Part shown: piece after piece, positions 24,551 to 33,490 of the stretch | How positions within the stretch are numbered: position 1 is the stretch's first letter | Layout of the letters: each line of letters opens with the position of its first letter | Assembly (NCBI RefSeq): GCF_014647155.1 | Contig: NZ_BMOQ01000004.1 | Location: 1-64,000 of the forward strand | Source: Halarchaeum nitratireducens | GTDB taxonomy: Archaea; Halobacteriota; Halobacteria; Halobacteriales; Halobacteriaceae | Reading direction: 5' to 3' | Length of the DNA: 64,000 nt | Position numbers and translations under genes: made by a program | Notes under the pieces: model-generated | Databases searched by the model: none | Told to the model about the DNA's origin: nothing | What the model saw: the letters and a program-made list of their open reading frames with translations, nothing else

Positions 24551-25968
24551 GCGAGGGCACGCTCTACGACAAGGTCTGGGACGAGCACACCGTCACGACG
24601 CTCCCGACGGGCCAGACCCAGCTCTTCGTCGGCCTCCACCTCATCCACGAGGTGACGAGCCCGCAGGCGTTCGGGATGCTGCGCGAGCGCGACATCGACG
24701 TCGCCTACCCCGAGTTGACGCACGCGACCGTCGACCACATCGTCCCGACGGACGACCGCTCGCGGCCGTTCAAGAACGACGCCGCCGAGCGGATGATGGA
24801 GGAACTCGAGGAGAACGTCCGGGACGCCGGCATCGAGTTCGACGACCCGACGACGGGCAACCAGGGGATCGTCCACGTCATCGGGCCGGAGCAGGGCATC
24901 ACGACGCCCGGCAAGACCATCGTCTGTGGCGACTCGCACACGGCGACGCACGGCGCGTTCGGCGCCGTCGCGTTCGGCATCGGCACCTCGCAGATTCGGG
25001 ACGTCCTCGCGACGCAGTGTATCGCGATGGAGAAGCAGAAGGTCCGACGCATCGAGGTCGAGGGCGAACTCGGCCCCGGCGTCGAGGCGAAGGACATCAT
25101 CCTCGAGATCATCCGCCGACTCGGAACCGACGGCGGTGTCGGCTACGTCTACGAGTACGGCGGCGAGGCCATCGAGAACCTCGGGATGGAGGGCCGCATG
25201 TCCATCTGCAACATGTCCATCGAGGGCGGCGCGCGCGCCGGCTACGTCAACCCCGACGAGACCACCTACGAGTGGCTCGCGGAGACCGACGAGTACGCCG
25301 ACGACCCCGAGAAGTTCGAGCGCCACAAGGAGTACTGGGAGTCCATCCGCACGGACGAGACGGCGGAGTACGACGACGTCGTCACCATCGACGCCTCCGA
25401 CCTCGAACCGGTCGTCACGTGGGGGACCACGCCCGGACAGGGGATCGGTATCACCGACCCCATCCCGGACCCCGAGGAGATGGAGTCCGGCGACGCGGAC
25501 GTCGCGCGACGCGCGCAGGAGCACATGCGCGTCGAACCCGGCGAGACGATGGCGGGCTACGACATCGACGTTGCCTTCCTCGGCTCGTGTACGAACGCCC
25601 GCCTCCCGGACCTCCGCGCGGCCGCGAAGGTCGTCGAGGGCCGCGAGGTCGACGACGACGTGCGCGCGTTCGTCGTCCCCGGCAGCCAGCGCGTGAAGGC
25701 TGCCGCGGAGGCCGAGGGCCTCGACGAGATCTTCACGGAGGCCGGCTTCGACTGGCGCGACGCCGGCTGTTCGATGTGTCTCGGGATGAACGACGACCAA
25801 CTGCAGGGCGATGAGGCCTGCGCGTCGTCGTCGAACCGGAACTTCATCGGCCGGCAGGGCTCGAAGGACGGCCGTACCGTCCTGATGAACCCGCGCATGG
25901 TCGCCGCCGCCGCCGTCACCGGGGAAGTGACTGACGTCCGCGAGATGGCGGGGGTGACCCTGGCGTGA
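24547..25968 (+). CDS. leuC: 3-isopropylmalate dehydratase large subunit
   Basis: The Fe-S isomerase subunit that, with LeuD, converts 2- to 3-isopropylmalate. It belongs to the aconitase family, 473 residues. [20 protein letters not shown] contributes active-site residues, and the [4Fe-4S] ligands are the Cys of GSCTNAR and the pair in CSMCLGMN near the C-terminus. All are present. Its last bases overlap the leuD GTG (GTGA). Citramalate-derived substrates are possible if the upstream synthase makes citramalate. Confidence 0.95.
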   Translation: MSEGTLYDKVWDEHTVTTLPTGQTQLFVGLHLIHEVTSPQAFGMLRERDIDVAYPELTHATVDHIVPTDDRSRPFKNDAAERMMEELEENVRDAGIEFDDPTTGNQGIVHVIGPEQGITTPGKTIVCGDSHTATHGAFGAVAFGIGTSQIRDVLATQCIAMEKQKVRRIEVEGELGPGVEAKDIILEIIRRLGTDGGVGYVYEYGGEAIENLGMEGRMSICNMSIEGGARAGYVNPDETTYEWLAETDEYADDPEKFERHKEYWESIRTDETAEYDDVVTIDASDLEPVVTWGTTPGQGIGITDPIPDPEEMESGDADVARRAQEHMRVEPGETMAGYDIDVAFLGSCTNARLPDLRAAAKVVEGREVDDDVRAFVVPGSQRVKAAAEAEGLDEIFTEAGFDWRDAGCSMCLGMNDDQLQGDEACASSSNRNFIGRQGSKDGRTVLMNPRMVAAAAVTGEVTDVREMAGVTLA

Positions 25969-26615
25969 GCGACGTCGAGGAGGGGCCCGCCGACACCGTC
26001 GAGGAAGTGACGGGGACCGGCATTCCGATCCGCGGGAACGACATCGACACGGACCAGATCATCCCGGCGCGCTTCATGAAGGTCGTCACGTTCGACGGCC
26101 TCGGCGAGTACGCCTTCTTCGATCAGCGCTTCGACGACGAGGACAACCAGAAGAACCACCCGTTCAACGAGGAGCGCTTCCAGGGCGCGAACGTCCTCGT
26201 GGTGAACTCGAACTTCGGCTGTGGATCCTCGCGCGAGCACGCCCCGCAGGCGCTGATGCGCTGGGGGATCGACGCGATCGTCGGGGAGTCCTTCGCGGAG
26301 ATCTTCGCCGGCAACTGCCTCGCGCTCGGGATCCCGACGCTGACCGCGGATCACGAGTCGATCAACGCCCTCCAGCAGTGGGTGGACGATCACCCGGACG
26401 AGGAGCTCCACGTCGACGTCGTGCGCGAAACGGTCGAGTACGGCAGCAACGAGCTGAACGCGACCGTCGATAAGGCCCAGCACAAGGCGCTCGTCGAAGG
26501 CGTCTGGGACACGACGGCGCTGATGGAGGCGAACGCGGCCGCGACGCGTGACGTCGCGGAGTCCCTCCCGTACATCGAGTCCGAATCGCTCCCCCGGGTG
26601 GAGTCGGATGACTGA
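25965..26615 (+). CDS. leuD: 3-isopropylmalate dehydratase small subunit
   Basis: The swivelling-domain partner of LeuC, 216 residues. Family elements are [14 protein letters not shown] near the N-terminus and [15 protein letters not shown], which shapes the substrate pocket. The start is GTG 25965, inside the leuC stop region. It ends in ATGACTGA, shared with the leuB start. The slightly longer C-terminal helix is acidic. Confidence 0.94.
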   Translation: MSDVEEGPADTVEEVTGTGIPIRGNDIDTDQIIPARFMKVVTFDGLGEYAFFDQRFDDEDNQKNHPFNEERFQGANVLVVNSNFGCGSSREHAPQALMRWGIDAIVGESFAEIFAGNCLALGIPTLTADHESINALQQWVDDHPDEELHVDVVRETVEYGSNELNATVDKAQHKALVEGVWDTTALMEANAAATRDVAESLPYIESESLPRVESDD

Positions 26616-27576
26616 GGAGATCGTCGTCATCCCCGGCGACGGCATCGGCCAGGAGGTCGTTCCCGCCGCGGTCGACGTCCTGCAGGCCACGGGCGTCGAC
26701 TTCGAGTTCGTCGAGGCCACCGCGGGCGATCACGTCGCCGAGGAGGGCGGCGATCCGCTTCCCGAGGAGACGCGCGACCTCGCCGCGAACGCCGACGCGA
26801 CGCTGTTCGGCGCGGCCGGCGAGAGCGCCGCGGACGTCATCCTCCCGCTGCGCGACGCCGTCGACTCCTTCGTGAACGTCCGGCCCGCGCGCACCTACCC
26901 GGGCGTCGACGCGCTCAAACCCGGGATGGACGTCGTCTTCCTCCGCGAGAACACGGAGGGCGTCTACGCCGGTCACGAGGCCCGACTCACGGACGACGTC
27001 TCGACGCTGACGCGCGTCGTCTCGCAGTCCGCGAGCGAGCGCCTCGCCGAGTACGCCTGCGAGTTCGCCCCCGAGGGCTTCACGGTCGCACACAAGGCGA
27101 ACGTGATGCGCGAGACGGACGGCCTCTTCCGCGATACGGTCCAGCGCGTCGCCGAGGAGAACGGCGTCGAGACGGACGCGGCGCTGATGGACGCGCTCGC
27201 CATGCACCTCTGTCTGCGCCCCGAGGAGTACGAGGTCGTCGTCTGCCCGAACCTCGCGGGCGACGTCCTCTCCGACCTCTCCGCCGGCCTCGTCGGCGGC
27301 CTCGGCCTCCTCCCCTCCGCCAATATCGGCGAGGAGCGCGGGCTCTTCGAGCCCGTCCACGGCACCGCACCGGACATCGCCGGGCAGGGCGTCGCCAACC
27401 CCTGCGCGACCGTCCTCTCGGCCGCGATGCTCCTCGAATACCTCGACTACGGGGACGAAGCCGACGACGTCCGGGACGCCGTCGAGGGCGTGCTCGCGCA
27501 CGGGCCGCGGACGCCCGACCTCGGCGGCGACGCCGCGACGGCGGACGTGACGAACGCCATCGTCGAGCGCCTCTAA
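26608..27576 (+). CDS. leuB: 3-isopropylmalate dehydrogenase (beta-decarboxylating dehydrogenase family)
   Basis: The last operon enzyme; it oxidises and decarboxylates 3-isopropylmalate with NAD+. It has 322 residues. [16 protein letters not shown] (8-23) opens the fold. [12 protein letters not shown] contains substrate residues, [14 protein letters not shown] the catalytic Lys, and [16 protein letters not shown] the NAD site. The family also contains isocitrate and homoisocitrate dehydrogenases, but operon context fixes the assignment. The start ATG 26608 overlaps leuD by 8 nt. It converges with thrB, 16 nt apart. Confidence 0.93.
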   Translation: MTEEIVVIPGDGIGQEVVPAAVDVLQATGVDFEFVEATAGDHVAEEGGDPLPEETRDLAANADATLFGAAGESAADVILPLRDAVDSFVNVRPARTYPGVDALKPGMDVVFLRENTEGVYAGHEARLTDDVSTLTRVVSQSASERLAEYACEFAPEGFTVAHKANVMRETDGLFRDTVQRVAEENGVETDAALMDALAMHLCLRPEEYEVVVCPNLAGDVLSDLSAGLVGGLGLLPSANIGEERGLFEPVHGTAPDIAGQGVANPCATVLSAAMLLEYLDYGDEADDVRDAVEGVLAHGPRTPDLGGDAATADVTNAIVERL

Positions 27577-27592
27577 ACGCGCTTTCCGACTC

Positions 27593-28474
27593 TCAGCGCT
27601 CGATTATCTCCGCGCCGCGCCCCACCGAGGAGCGATAGGCGCGCGCGTCGACGCCGGCCTCTTCGAAGGCTTCGACCATCGCGGAGGCGACGGCGCGCTG
27701 ACGCGAGGGGTGACACGCCGCGAGGATCGCCGGCCCCGCGCCGCTGACCGTGACGCCGGTCGCGCCCGCGTCCGCCGCGGCCGCGCAGACGTCGTCGTAG
27801 CCGTCGATGAGTCTCGCGCGCGCGGGCGTCACGACGCGCTCGTCCATCCCGCGTCCGACGAGCGCCGGGTCGTCGCGTTGCATCCCCGCCGTGAGCGTCG
27901 CGGCGCTCCCGACCGTGTGAACGACGTCCGCCATCTCGGCCGAGCGCGGGACGACGCCGCGCGCGTCGCGCGTCGACACCACGATCTCCGGGAGGCACGC
28001 CACCAGGGGGACCGTCGCGTCGATACTGAGCACGCCGTCGTCGCGGACGATCGTGAACCCGCCGAGGATCGACGGCGCGACGTTGTCCGCGTGCGCCTCC
28101 CCCGAGACCGCGGCCTCGCCCTCCGCGGCGACGCGGACGAGGTCTTCCGCCGTGTGCCCGCGTTCGTAGAGCGCGTCGAGCGCGACCGCGGCCGCCGCCG
28201 CCGACGCCGCGCTGGACCCCAGTCCCGAGGAGGGACGGACGCCCTTGTCGATGTGGATGTGCGCCGGCGCGTCGAGCTCGCGGGCGACGACGCCCGCCGT
28301 GTTCTTCGCCGGATCCTCCGGGATGTACTGCGCGCCGGCCCCCGAGACCTCGATGGTCGTCTCCTCGGCCCGTTCGACCGTGACGACGTCCGCGGGGCGG
28401 TCGAGCGCGACGCCGAACACGTCGAACCCGCTCCCGAGGTTCGCACTCGTCGCAGGCGCACGGACCGTAAGCAT
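27593..28474 (-). CDS. thrB: Homoserine kinase
   Basis: A GHMP-family kinase that phosphorylates homoserine on the way to threonine. It has 293 residues. MLTVRAPATSANLGSGFDVF opens the protein, the ATP motif GVRPSSGLGSSAASAAAAAV lies near residues 80-100, and GVTVSGAGPAILA is the third GHMP motif. The ATG at 28474 is chosen over the longer Ser/Arg-rich extension, which crosses a repeat-bearing gap. A TTTTC-type TATA-like element lies about 27 nt upstream. Threonine supplies 2-oxobutyrate for isoleucine, which fits the convergent ilv-leu neighbours. Confidence 0.92.
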   Translation of the reverse strand: MLTVRAPATSANLGSGFDVFGVALDRPADVVTVERAEETTIEVSGAGAQYIPEDPAKNTAGVVARELDAPAHIHIDKGVRPSSGLGSSAASAAAAAVALDALYERGHTAEDLVRVAAEGEAAVSGEAHADNVAPSILGGFTIVRDDGVLSIDATVPLVACLPEIVVSTRDARGVVPRSAEMADVVHTVGSAATLTAGMQRDDPALVGRGMDERVVTPARARLIDGYDDVCAAAADAGATGVTVSGAGPAILAACHPSRQRAVASAMVEAFEEAGVDARAYRSSVGRGAEIIER

Positions 28475-28854
28475 GCCGTGGCGTACCGTGTGGGGGCTGA
28501 AAAGCGTAGCGAACCATCTCTTTCCCGCTCGGGACGGCGAAGCCGACCGCTCGCGGCAAAAACACGGGTGAAAAAGAGCCGTCGGCCTCGCCGACGGTGA
28601 ACCGCTCGCTTCGCTCGCGGACGCTAAACTCGCACGTGGACCAACCGAACCACGGAGGCTAGCGTCCGCGAGCGAGCGGCTTGGAAAGCCCGAGCGAAGC
28701 GGTTCACTCGCCGTAGGCGAGGTCAAGAGCCGACCATCGGGAGGCTCGCGGACTTTTGGCCGAGCTTTTGCAAGCGCAGGCGCGGCGAAGCCGCGCCAAG
28801 CGCTGCAAAAGGTCGTTCCGAAACCCTAACCCCGGCTCTCCCTGAATCGGTGGT
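28475..28854. other. Intergenic gap filled with hairpin repeats
   Basis: This 380-nt divergent gap between thrB and a FAD enzyme has no credible gene. It contains CCGTCGGC/GCCGACGG (8-bp stem, near 28581-28599), a 15-bp inverted repeat with arms CGCTCGCGGACGCTA and its complement, and one copy of the dispersed repeat described separately. Confidence 0.6.
28637..28817 (+). repeat. Dispersed hairpin element, copy A
   Basis: Composite repeat also found at 38464-38701 (inverted) and 39191-39344 (direct). The 65-nt right part (28753-28817) matches copy B at 63 of 65 positions by eye. It starts CTTTTGGCCGAGCTTTTGC and folds as two nested stems, the inner GGCGCGGC/GCCGCGCC with GAA loop. The left part (28641-28681) matches copy C at 37 of 41 positions. 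The middle holds CTCGCC/GGCGAG and GAGCC/GGCTC hairpins. Confidence 0.7.
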
Positions 28855-30168
28855 ATGATCGGGATCGTTGGCGGCGGGATCGCGGGGCTGGCGGCGGCGC
28901 GACGACTCCAGGCCGCGGGCCGCGAGGTGACGGTGTTCGAGGCGTCCGAGGAGGTCGGCGGGCTCGCGGCGACGTACGAGACGGGCGGAGATCGCTTGGA
29001 GAAGTTCTACCACCACCTCTCGGGCTCCGAGGAGACGATCGTCGAACTGATCGAGGAGCTGGGCCTCGGCGACGACCTGACGTGGCCGATCGGGAAGAAC
29101 GCCTACTACATCGACGGAACGATCCACCCGATGGACAAGCCGTGGGAGATCCTCTCCTTTCCCTACTGGAGTCTCTACGACACGTTCCGGCTGGGGATGC
29201 TCGTCCTCGACGTCGACGTGCGCGGGGGGATCCCGACGTTCGACTCCTACGAGGACCTCCGCGAGTACGAGGACGTTCCGGTGAAGGAGTTCTGCATCGA
29301 GCACACGACGCGGAACGTCTACGAGACGTTCTTCGAGCCGCTCTTGGAGGCGAAGTTCGGCGAGCGCGCGGAGGACGTCTCGGCGGCGTGGCTGCTCGGT
29401 CGCATCAAGTTCCGCGGGGAGCGCGACCTGCTGAAGGGCGAACCCCTCGGGTATCTCCGCGGGGGATTCGGCCGCCTGCTGGACGCGCTCCTCCGGGACG
29501 TCGGGAGCGACACCGTGGAGACGAACACCCGGGTGACCGACCTCTCGTTCGGCGAAGCGGGCGTGGAGACGCTCACCGCCGAATCCGGGGACGGGACGAC
29601 CGAGACGCACGAGGTCGAGTCGGTCGTCGTCGCGGCGATGCCGAACGTCCTCGAAGGACTCACGGGCTACGAGTGCGACATCGAGTTCCAGGGGACGGTC
29701 TGCTCCGTGATCTCCATGTCGGAGTCGCTCACGGACACGTACTGGCTGAACGTCGCGGACGACGCGCCCTTCGGCGCGCTGATCGAGCACACGAACTTCA
29801 TCGACGAATCGCACTACGGCGGCGAACACCTCCTCTACGTCCCGAAGTACGTCCAGAGCCCCGAGGATCCCGTGTGGGCGATGGACGACGACGAGGTGGC
29901 CGACACGTGGATCGAGGGGATCGAGGCGCTGTTCCCCGACTTCGATCGCGAGTCGGTCAACTGGGTACAGACGGCGCGCAACCCCCGGACTGCGCCGATC
30001 TACGAGCGCGGCTACCTCGACATGGTGGTGCCCTACGACCTCGCAGACGACGGCGCACCGGGCGTCTACTACGCGGGGATGGCGAGCGAGGCGCAGTATC
30101 CCGAGCGCTCGCTGAACGGTGGGATCGTCGCCGGCTACGAGGTCGCCGACCGAATCACGGAGCGCTGA
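28855..30168 (+). CDS. FAD-dependent amine-oxidase/protoporphyrinogen-oxidase-like oxidoreductase
   Basis: A 437-residue flavoenzyme. The N-terminal GIVGGGIAGLAAARRLQAAG is the dinucleotide-binding motif, with EVGGLAATYETGGDRLEKFYHHL following, and the C-terminus has GVYYAGMASEAQYPERSLNGGIVAG, the second FAD contact. Homologues are annotated as protoporphyrinogen oxidase-like or NAD(P)-binding desaturases, and several sit in polysaccharide clusters. No heme or glycan genes are adjacent, so the substrate is unknown. It does not look like a true HemG or HemY. It starts 38 nt after dispersed repeat copy A. Confidence 0.75.
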   Translation: MIGIVGGGIAGLAAARRLQAAGREVTVFEASEEVGGLAATYETGGDRLEKFYHHLSGSEETIVELIEELGLGDDLTWPIGKNAYYIDGTIHPMDKPWEILSFPYWSLYDTFRLGMLVLDVDVRGGIPTFDSYEDLREYEDVPVKEFCIEHTTRNVYETFFEPLLEAKFGERAEDVSAAWLLGRIKFRGERDLLKGEPLGYLRGGFGRLLDALLRDVGSDTVETNTRVTDLSFGEAGVETLTAESGDGTTETHEVESVVVAAMPNVLEGLTGYECDIEFQGTVCSVISMSESLTDTYWLNVADDAPFGALIEHTNFIDESHYGGEHLLYVPKYVQSPEDPVWAMDDDEVADTWIEGIEALFPDFDRESVNWVQTARNPRTAPIYERGYLDMVVPYDLADDGAPGVYYAGMASEAQYPERSLNGGIVAGYEVADRITER

Positions 30169-30210
30169 CGGGTACCGTCGGTGGGCGCTCGGGCGCCAGT
30201 GCCGGGCCGC

Positions 30211-30792
30211 TCAGCGCTCGCCCGCACCGGGCGCGTCGTCGACGTCGACGCCCTCGGGTACCGCTTGGCTCCCGCGTTTCGTCTCGCCGTCGCCGTCTTC
30301 GACGTAGACGTCGTCGGCGAATCCGGCTTCGGCGTGCGGGAACTCCCCCTCCTCCAGGCGGTCGGGCGTGGCGGTGGCCTCGGGGAGTCCGCCTTCGGGG
30401 GCGAACTCACCCAGTGGGTCCTCAACGGTGATCCCGTGCGCCTCGAAGAAGTCGCGGTGGCGCTCGTAGTGGGCGTCGATCTCCTCCGGGGGGTACTCCA
30501 TCATCTCCGCCCAGCCGTGGTTGTAGAAGTCGAAGGTGGCGACGACGTGCGTCATCTCGCGGGCCGTCGCCTCGTCGAACCCGTCCTGCAGGGCGGTGAG
30601 GTACATCTCGGTGCTGGCGTCGAAGAACGCTTCGAGGTGGGGGATCCGCTCCTCGCGGTACTCGGGGTCGGCCCACCCGCCGAAGACGGAGACGTGGATG
30701 TCGACGAGCTTCTCGTGGACGACGTCGCCGACGCCGGGCATCTCTAAGGCCTTCTGCGCCGCGAAGTGCGTGACGTTCTGCCGCAGCTTCAT
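30211..30792 (-). CDS. Conserved haloarchaeal protein (tentatively DUF6149)
   Basis: A 193-residue soluble acidic protein starting MKLRQNVTHFAAQKALEMPG. It is mainly helical in pattern (HLEAFFDASTEMYLTALQDGFDEATAREMTHVVATFDFYNHGWAEMMEYPP) with a disordered acidic tail. I believe it to be the haloarchaeal DUF6149 family, but this is from memory. The ATG at 30792 is preferred, because the much longer frame runs antisense to the next gene. It diverges from the oxidoreductase at 30922. Confidence 0.7.
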   Translation of the reverse strand: MKLRQNVTHFAAQKALEMPGVGDVVHEKLVDIHVSVFGGWADPEYREERIPHLEAFFDASTEMYLTALQDGFDEATAREMTHVVATFDFYNHGWAEMMEYPPEEIDAHYERHRDFFEAHGITVEDPLGEFAPEGGLPEATATPDRLEEGEFPHAEAGFADDVYVEDGDGETKRGSQAVPEGVDVDDAPGAGER

Positions 30793-30921
30793 ACGCGGAC
30801 TATGGGATGCGACGTACAAAGACCCACCCATCGCGGTGATTCCGTGACACACAGCGGTAACGAGTGCCGGAACCGACAACGGATAGCAATCGACTTTAAC
30901 CCGGAACGCACAGTGCCAGTT

Positions 30922-32166
30922 ATGAGTCAGTCGTTCGTGATCATCGGTGACGGGGTCGCGGGGAGTTCCGCGGCGGAAACGATCCGCGAGCGCGAACCCG
31001 ACGCCGACGTCACCATCCTCACCGACGAGGGCGAGGCCCTCTACAACCGCATCCTCATCAAGGAGTTCGCCAAGGGGAAACTCCCCGAGGCGCCGATCTC
31101 CATCCACGACGAGTCGTGGTACGACGAGCGCGACATCGACCTGCGGCTCAACACGCTCGTCACGGACATCGACACCGACGCTCACGTCGTCCACACGCAC
31201 GAGGGCGACGACTTGGCGTACGACGCGGTGCTCGTCGCGACCGGCGGGACACCCACACAGCTCCCCGTCGAGAACAGCGACGCCGACGGCATCCACCACT
31301 TCTGGACGTTCGAGGACGCCCGTCGCATCCGGGAGCACACCGAGAAGGCGGACTCGGGCGTTATTGTCGGCGCGGGCCTCCTTGGGATCGACCTCGCGGC
31401 CATCTGTGCCGGGCAGGACATCGACGCGAAATACCTGATGCGCGGCAACCGCTGGTGGCGCTATGCCCTCAGCGAGGACGGCGCGGAGATCATCCACGAC
31501 GCGCTCGCCGAGAAGGGCATCGAGCCGGTCTTCGAGTCCGGCGCGTCGGGCTTCGAGACGGACGACGACGGGCACGTCGTCGCGACGCTCGGCGGCGACG
31601 GCGGGCGCTACGAATCGGACTTCGTCGGCATCGCCATCGGCCTCAACTTCAACGTCGAGTTCCTCCAGGACACGGGCGTGACGATCGATAACGGCATCGT
31701 CGTCGACGAGTACATGCGCACCGACGCCGAGGACGTCTACGCGGCCGGCGACATCACGCGCTTCTACGACACGATCCGCGACACGCACGCGCAGAACGGC
31801 TCGTGGGGCTCCGCGAAACAGCAGGGGTCCGTCGCGGGGCACGCGATGACCGCCGACGACGTCGAGGACGACGTCGAGGCGTTCCGCTGGGTCTCCTCCT
31901 ACTCCATCACGCACTTCGACTTCCCGTTCCTCTCCTTTGGCTTCCCGACGGACGGCGACGAGCACGCAGAACGGCGCTACTCGGAGACGGAGTGGCGGCG
32001 TCTCGCCTTCGAGGACGGGAAGCTCATCGGCGGCGTCCTCATCGGCGACCTCGCCCCGCAGTCGAAGTACAAACAGCTCATCCGCGCCGAGGCGGACGTC
32101 GCCGACCAATCCGACGTCCTCCTCCAGCAGAACTTCGAGCTCGAAGAGCTCGACGTCGATCTGTAG
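30922..32166 (+). CDS. NAD(P)/FAD-dependent oxidoreductase, rubredoxin/nitrite-reductase-like
   Basis: A 414-residue pyridine nucleotide-disulfide oxidoreductase of the ferredoxin/rubredoxin reductase type. FAD motif GDGVAGSSAAETI near residues 9-21, ATGG segment near 108, NAD motif GVIVGAGLLGIDLA near 145-160, and EDVYAAGDITRF before the C-terminal domain. No redox-active Cys pair is present. The electron acceptor is unknown. A TTTAA-type TATA-like element about 27 nt before ATG 30922 supports the start. It is typical of haloarchaeal electron-transfer enzymes without an adjacent partner. Confidence 0.85.
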   Translation: MSQSFVIIGDGVAGSSAAETIREREPDADVTILTDEGEALYNRILIKEFAKGKLPEAPISIHDESWYDERDIDLRLNTLVTDIDTDAHVVHTHEGDDLAYDAVLVATGGTPTQLPVENSDADGIHHFWTFEDARRIREHTEKADSGVIVGAGLLGIDLAAICAGQDIDAKYLMRGNRWWRYALSEDGAEIIHDALAEKGIEPVFESGASGFETDDDGHVVATLGGDGGRYESDFVGIAIGLNFNVEFLQDTGVTIDNGIVVDEYMRTDAEDVYAAGDITRFYDTIRDTHAQNGSWGSAKQQGSVAGHAMTADDVEDDVEAFRWVSSYSITHFDFPFLSFGFPTDGDEHAERRYSETEWRRLAFEDGKLIGGVLIGDLAPQSKYKQLIRAEADVADQSDVLLQQNFELEELDVDL

Positions 32167-32339
32167 GGAGTCACGGCGAAACGCGCTTTTTTCGCGTACG
32201 CCGCCGCGCGGACGGCGCCGATGCGATCGGTGAGAGGACGCGCGACGGGATCGCCACACCGCGCGGTGTCGGCCCCGCGTGCGTGGGCGCTATCGCCCCG
32301 ACCGAAGCCGTTTTCCACGCGAGCGGCCCTTTCGTACCT

Positions 32340-32759
32340 ATGAGCATGAGCGGCGGGAGCACGGACATGACGCTCGCCTTCGAGCTGGCCGCGCTCAAGC
32401 GACTCGTGAAGCCCGGGACCGCGTTCGCCGACGCCCGACAGTGGACGGAGTACGTCGGCGTCGTGAGCGACGAACCGACGTACGTCGTCACGAACTTCAC
32501 GCGCAAGCGCCGGATCAGACAGGACTTCTTCTCCGGCCCGAAGGACAAACGCGAGAGCTTGGAGAACGTAAAGAGCCAGTTCGAGACCGATCGGCACGTC
32601 TTCGTCGGCACGAGCGAGGCCGACGAGGCGCTCGCCGCCGAGACGGGATGGGAGTATCTCGCCGTCGAGGACGCCGCCGAGGCCGCCGGGTGGGAGCTCG
32701 GCGACCCCGCGGAGGCCGAGGCAGAGGGCGGCGAACCCGAACGCGACGACTGGCCGTAG
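32340..32759 (+). CDS. Conserved haloarchaeal protein (tentatively DUF7124)
   Basis: A 139-residue acidic protein beginning MSMSGGSTDMTLAFELAALK. Distinctive conserved-looking stretches are ARQWTEYVGVVSDEPTYVV and NFTRKRRIRQDFFSGP, the latter basic and therefore possibly nucleic-acid-binding. From memory this resembles haloarchaeal DUF7124; no function is known. Its stop (TAG) abuts the ATG of the next gene, so both are probably translated from one mRNA. Confidence 0.68.
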   Translation: MSMSGGSTDMTLAFELAALKRLVKPGTAFADARQWTEYVGVVSDEPTYVVTNFTRKRRIRQDFFSGPKDKRESLENVKSQFETDRHVFVGTSEADEALAAETGWEYLAVEDAAEAAGWELGDPAEAEAEGGEPERDDWP

Positions 32760-33350
32760 ATGACCGATACGGGACCGCGCGTGCCGGACGCCGGCGGCGA
32801 CGGCGACCGCGGTGGATCGGGAGACGACGCCGCCCCGGACGACGGGACCGTGGCGCTCCCCTGCGGTGAGACGGTCCACCGCTCGGCGTTCGACCTCGGG
32901 ATGCGCGAGTACGAGTGCGCCTGCGGCGAGCGCCACGCCGTCGTGATGGACATGCATCCGCCCTCGCGTTTCGTGCCGGAGGCCGTCGTCGACGTCCTGC
33001 GCGAGACGGTGAGCGTGGGGGAGGACGACGCCTTCGAGGCGTTCGGCACCCCCCACCTGATGGGGAGCGTGCTGGAGGAGTTCCCGGACGACGTGACCGT
33101 CGTCGACGCGACCGACGACGGGCGGGTCGGCTACGCGATGCTGTGGGCGACGGCCTTCGACGCGCGGACGCTCCACGAGCACGTCGTCGAGCTCGTCGTC
33201 GAGCTGATGGAGCACGCGGTGAGCCACGCGCGCGACGACGCCGCGCGGGGCGACTTCGAGGAGCAGATGCTCGATTTCGACGTGGCGGAGTTCGTCGAGC
33301 GCTACCGGCGAAACCGCGACTGGCGGGACGAGTACGACGCGCCCGCGTGA
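32760..33350 (+). CDS. Conserved haloarchaeal protein with CxC-type motif (tentatively DUF5815)
   Basis: A 196-residue protein. The disordered acidic N-terminus (1-35) is followed by LPCGETVHRSAFDLGMREYECACGERHAVVMDMH, with three Cys and several His that could bind zinc. A long helical part follows. It starts immediately after the preceding stop. The family is tentatively DUF5815; its function is unknown. Pairing with the upstream gene suggests a shared role. Confidence 0.68.
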   Translation: MTDTGPRVPDAGGDGDRGGSGDDAAPDDGTVALPCGETVHRSAFDLGMREYECACGERHAVVMDMHPPSRFVPEAVVDVLRETVSVGEDDAFEAFGTPHLMGSVLEEFPDDVTVVDATDDGRVGYAMLWATAFDARTLHEHVVELVVELMEHAVSHARDDAARGDFEEQMLDFDVAEFVERYRRNRDWRDEYDAPA

Positions 33351-33409
33351 GGCGCACAGGGGGAAGCGCGAACGGGCGTCACGCGCGGCCCCGCCGCCGT
33401 CGCCGCTGA

Positions 33410-33467
33410 TTACGATTTTCGAAATCCGGTTACGAGATTTGCACCGTTTCGGTTCGCTTATTACGAT
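33410..33467. promoter_or_regulatory. carB upstream region with three TTACGA half-sites
   Basis: TTACGATTTTCG (33410-33421), TTACGAG (33430-33436) and TTACGATGTACG (33461-33472) lie before carB. The last overlaps the TATA-like TTATTACG, 26-33 nt before the ATG. The same half-site forms the palindrome between carA and the Lrp gene, so one regulator may control both car genes although they are not in one operon. Confidence 0.45.
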
Positions 33468-33490
33468 GTACGCACTCGTCTCCGATAGAC

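Noticed and set aside
28753-28817. Simple intrinsic terminator
   Set aside because: It lies in a divergent gap where no gene ends, and near-identical copies occur elsewhere, so a dispersed repeat explains it better.
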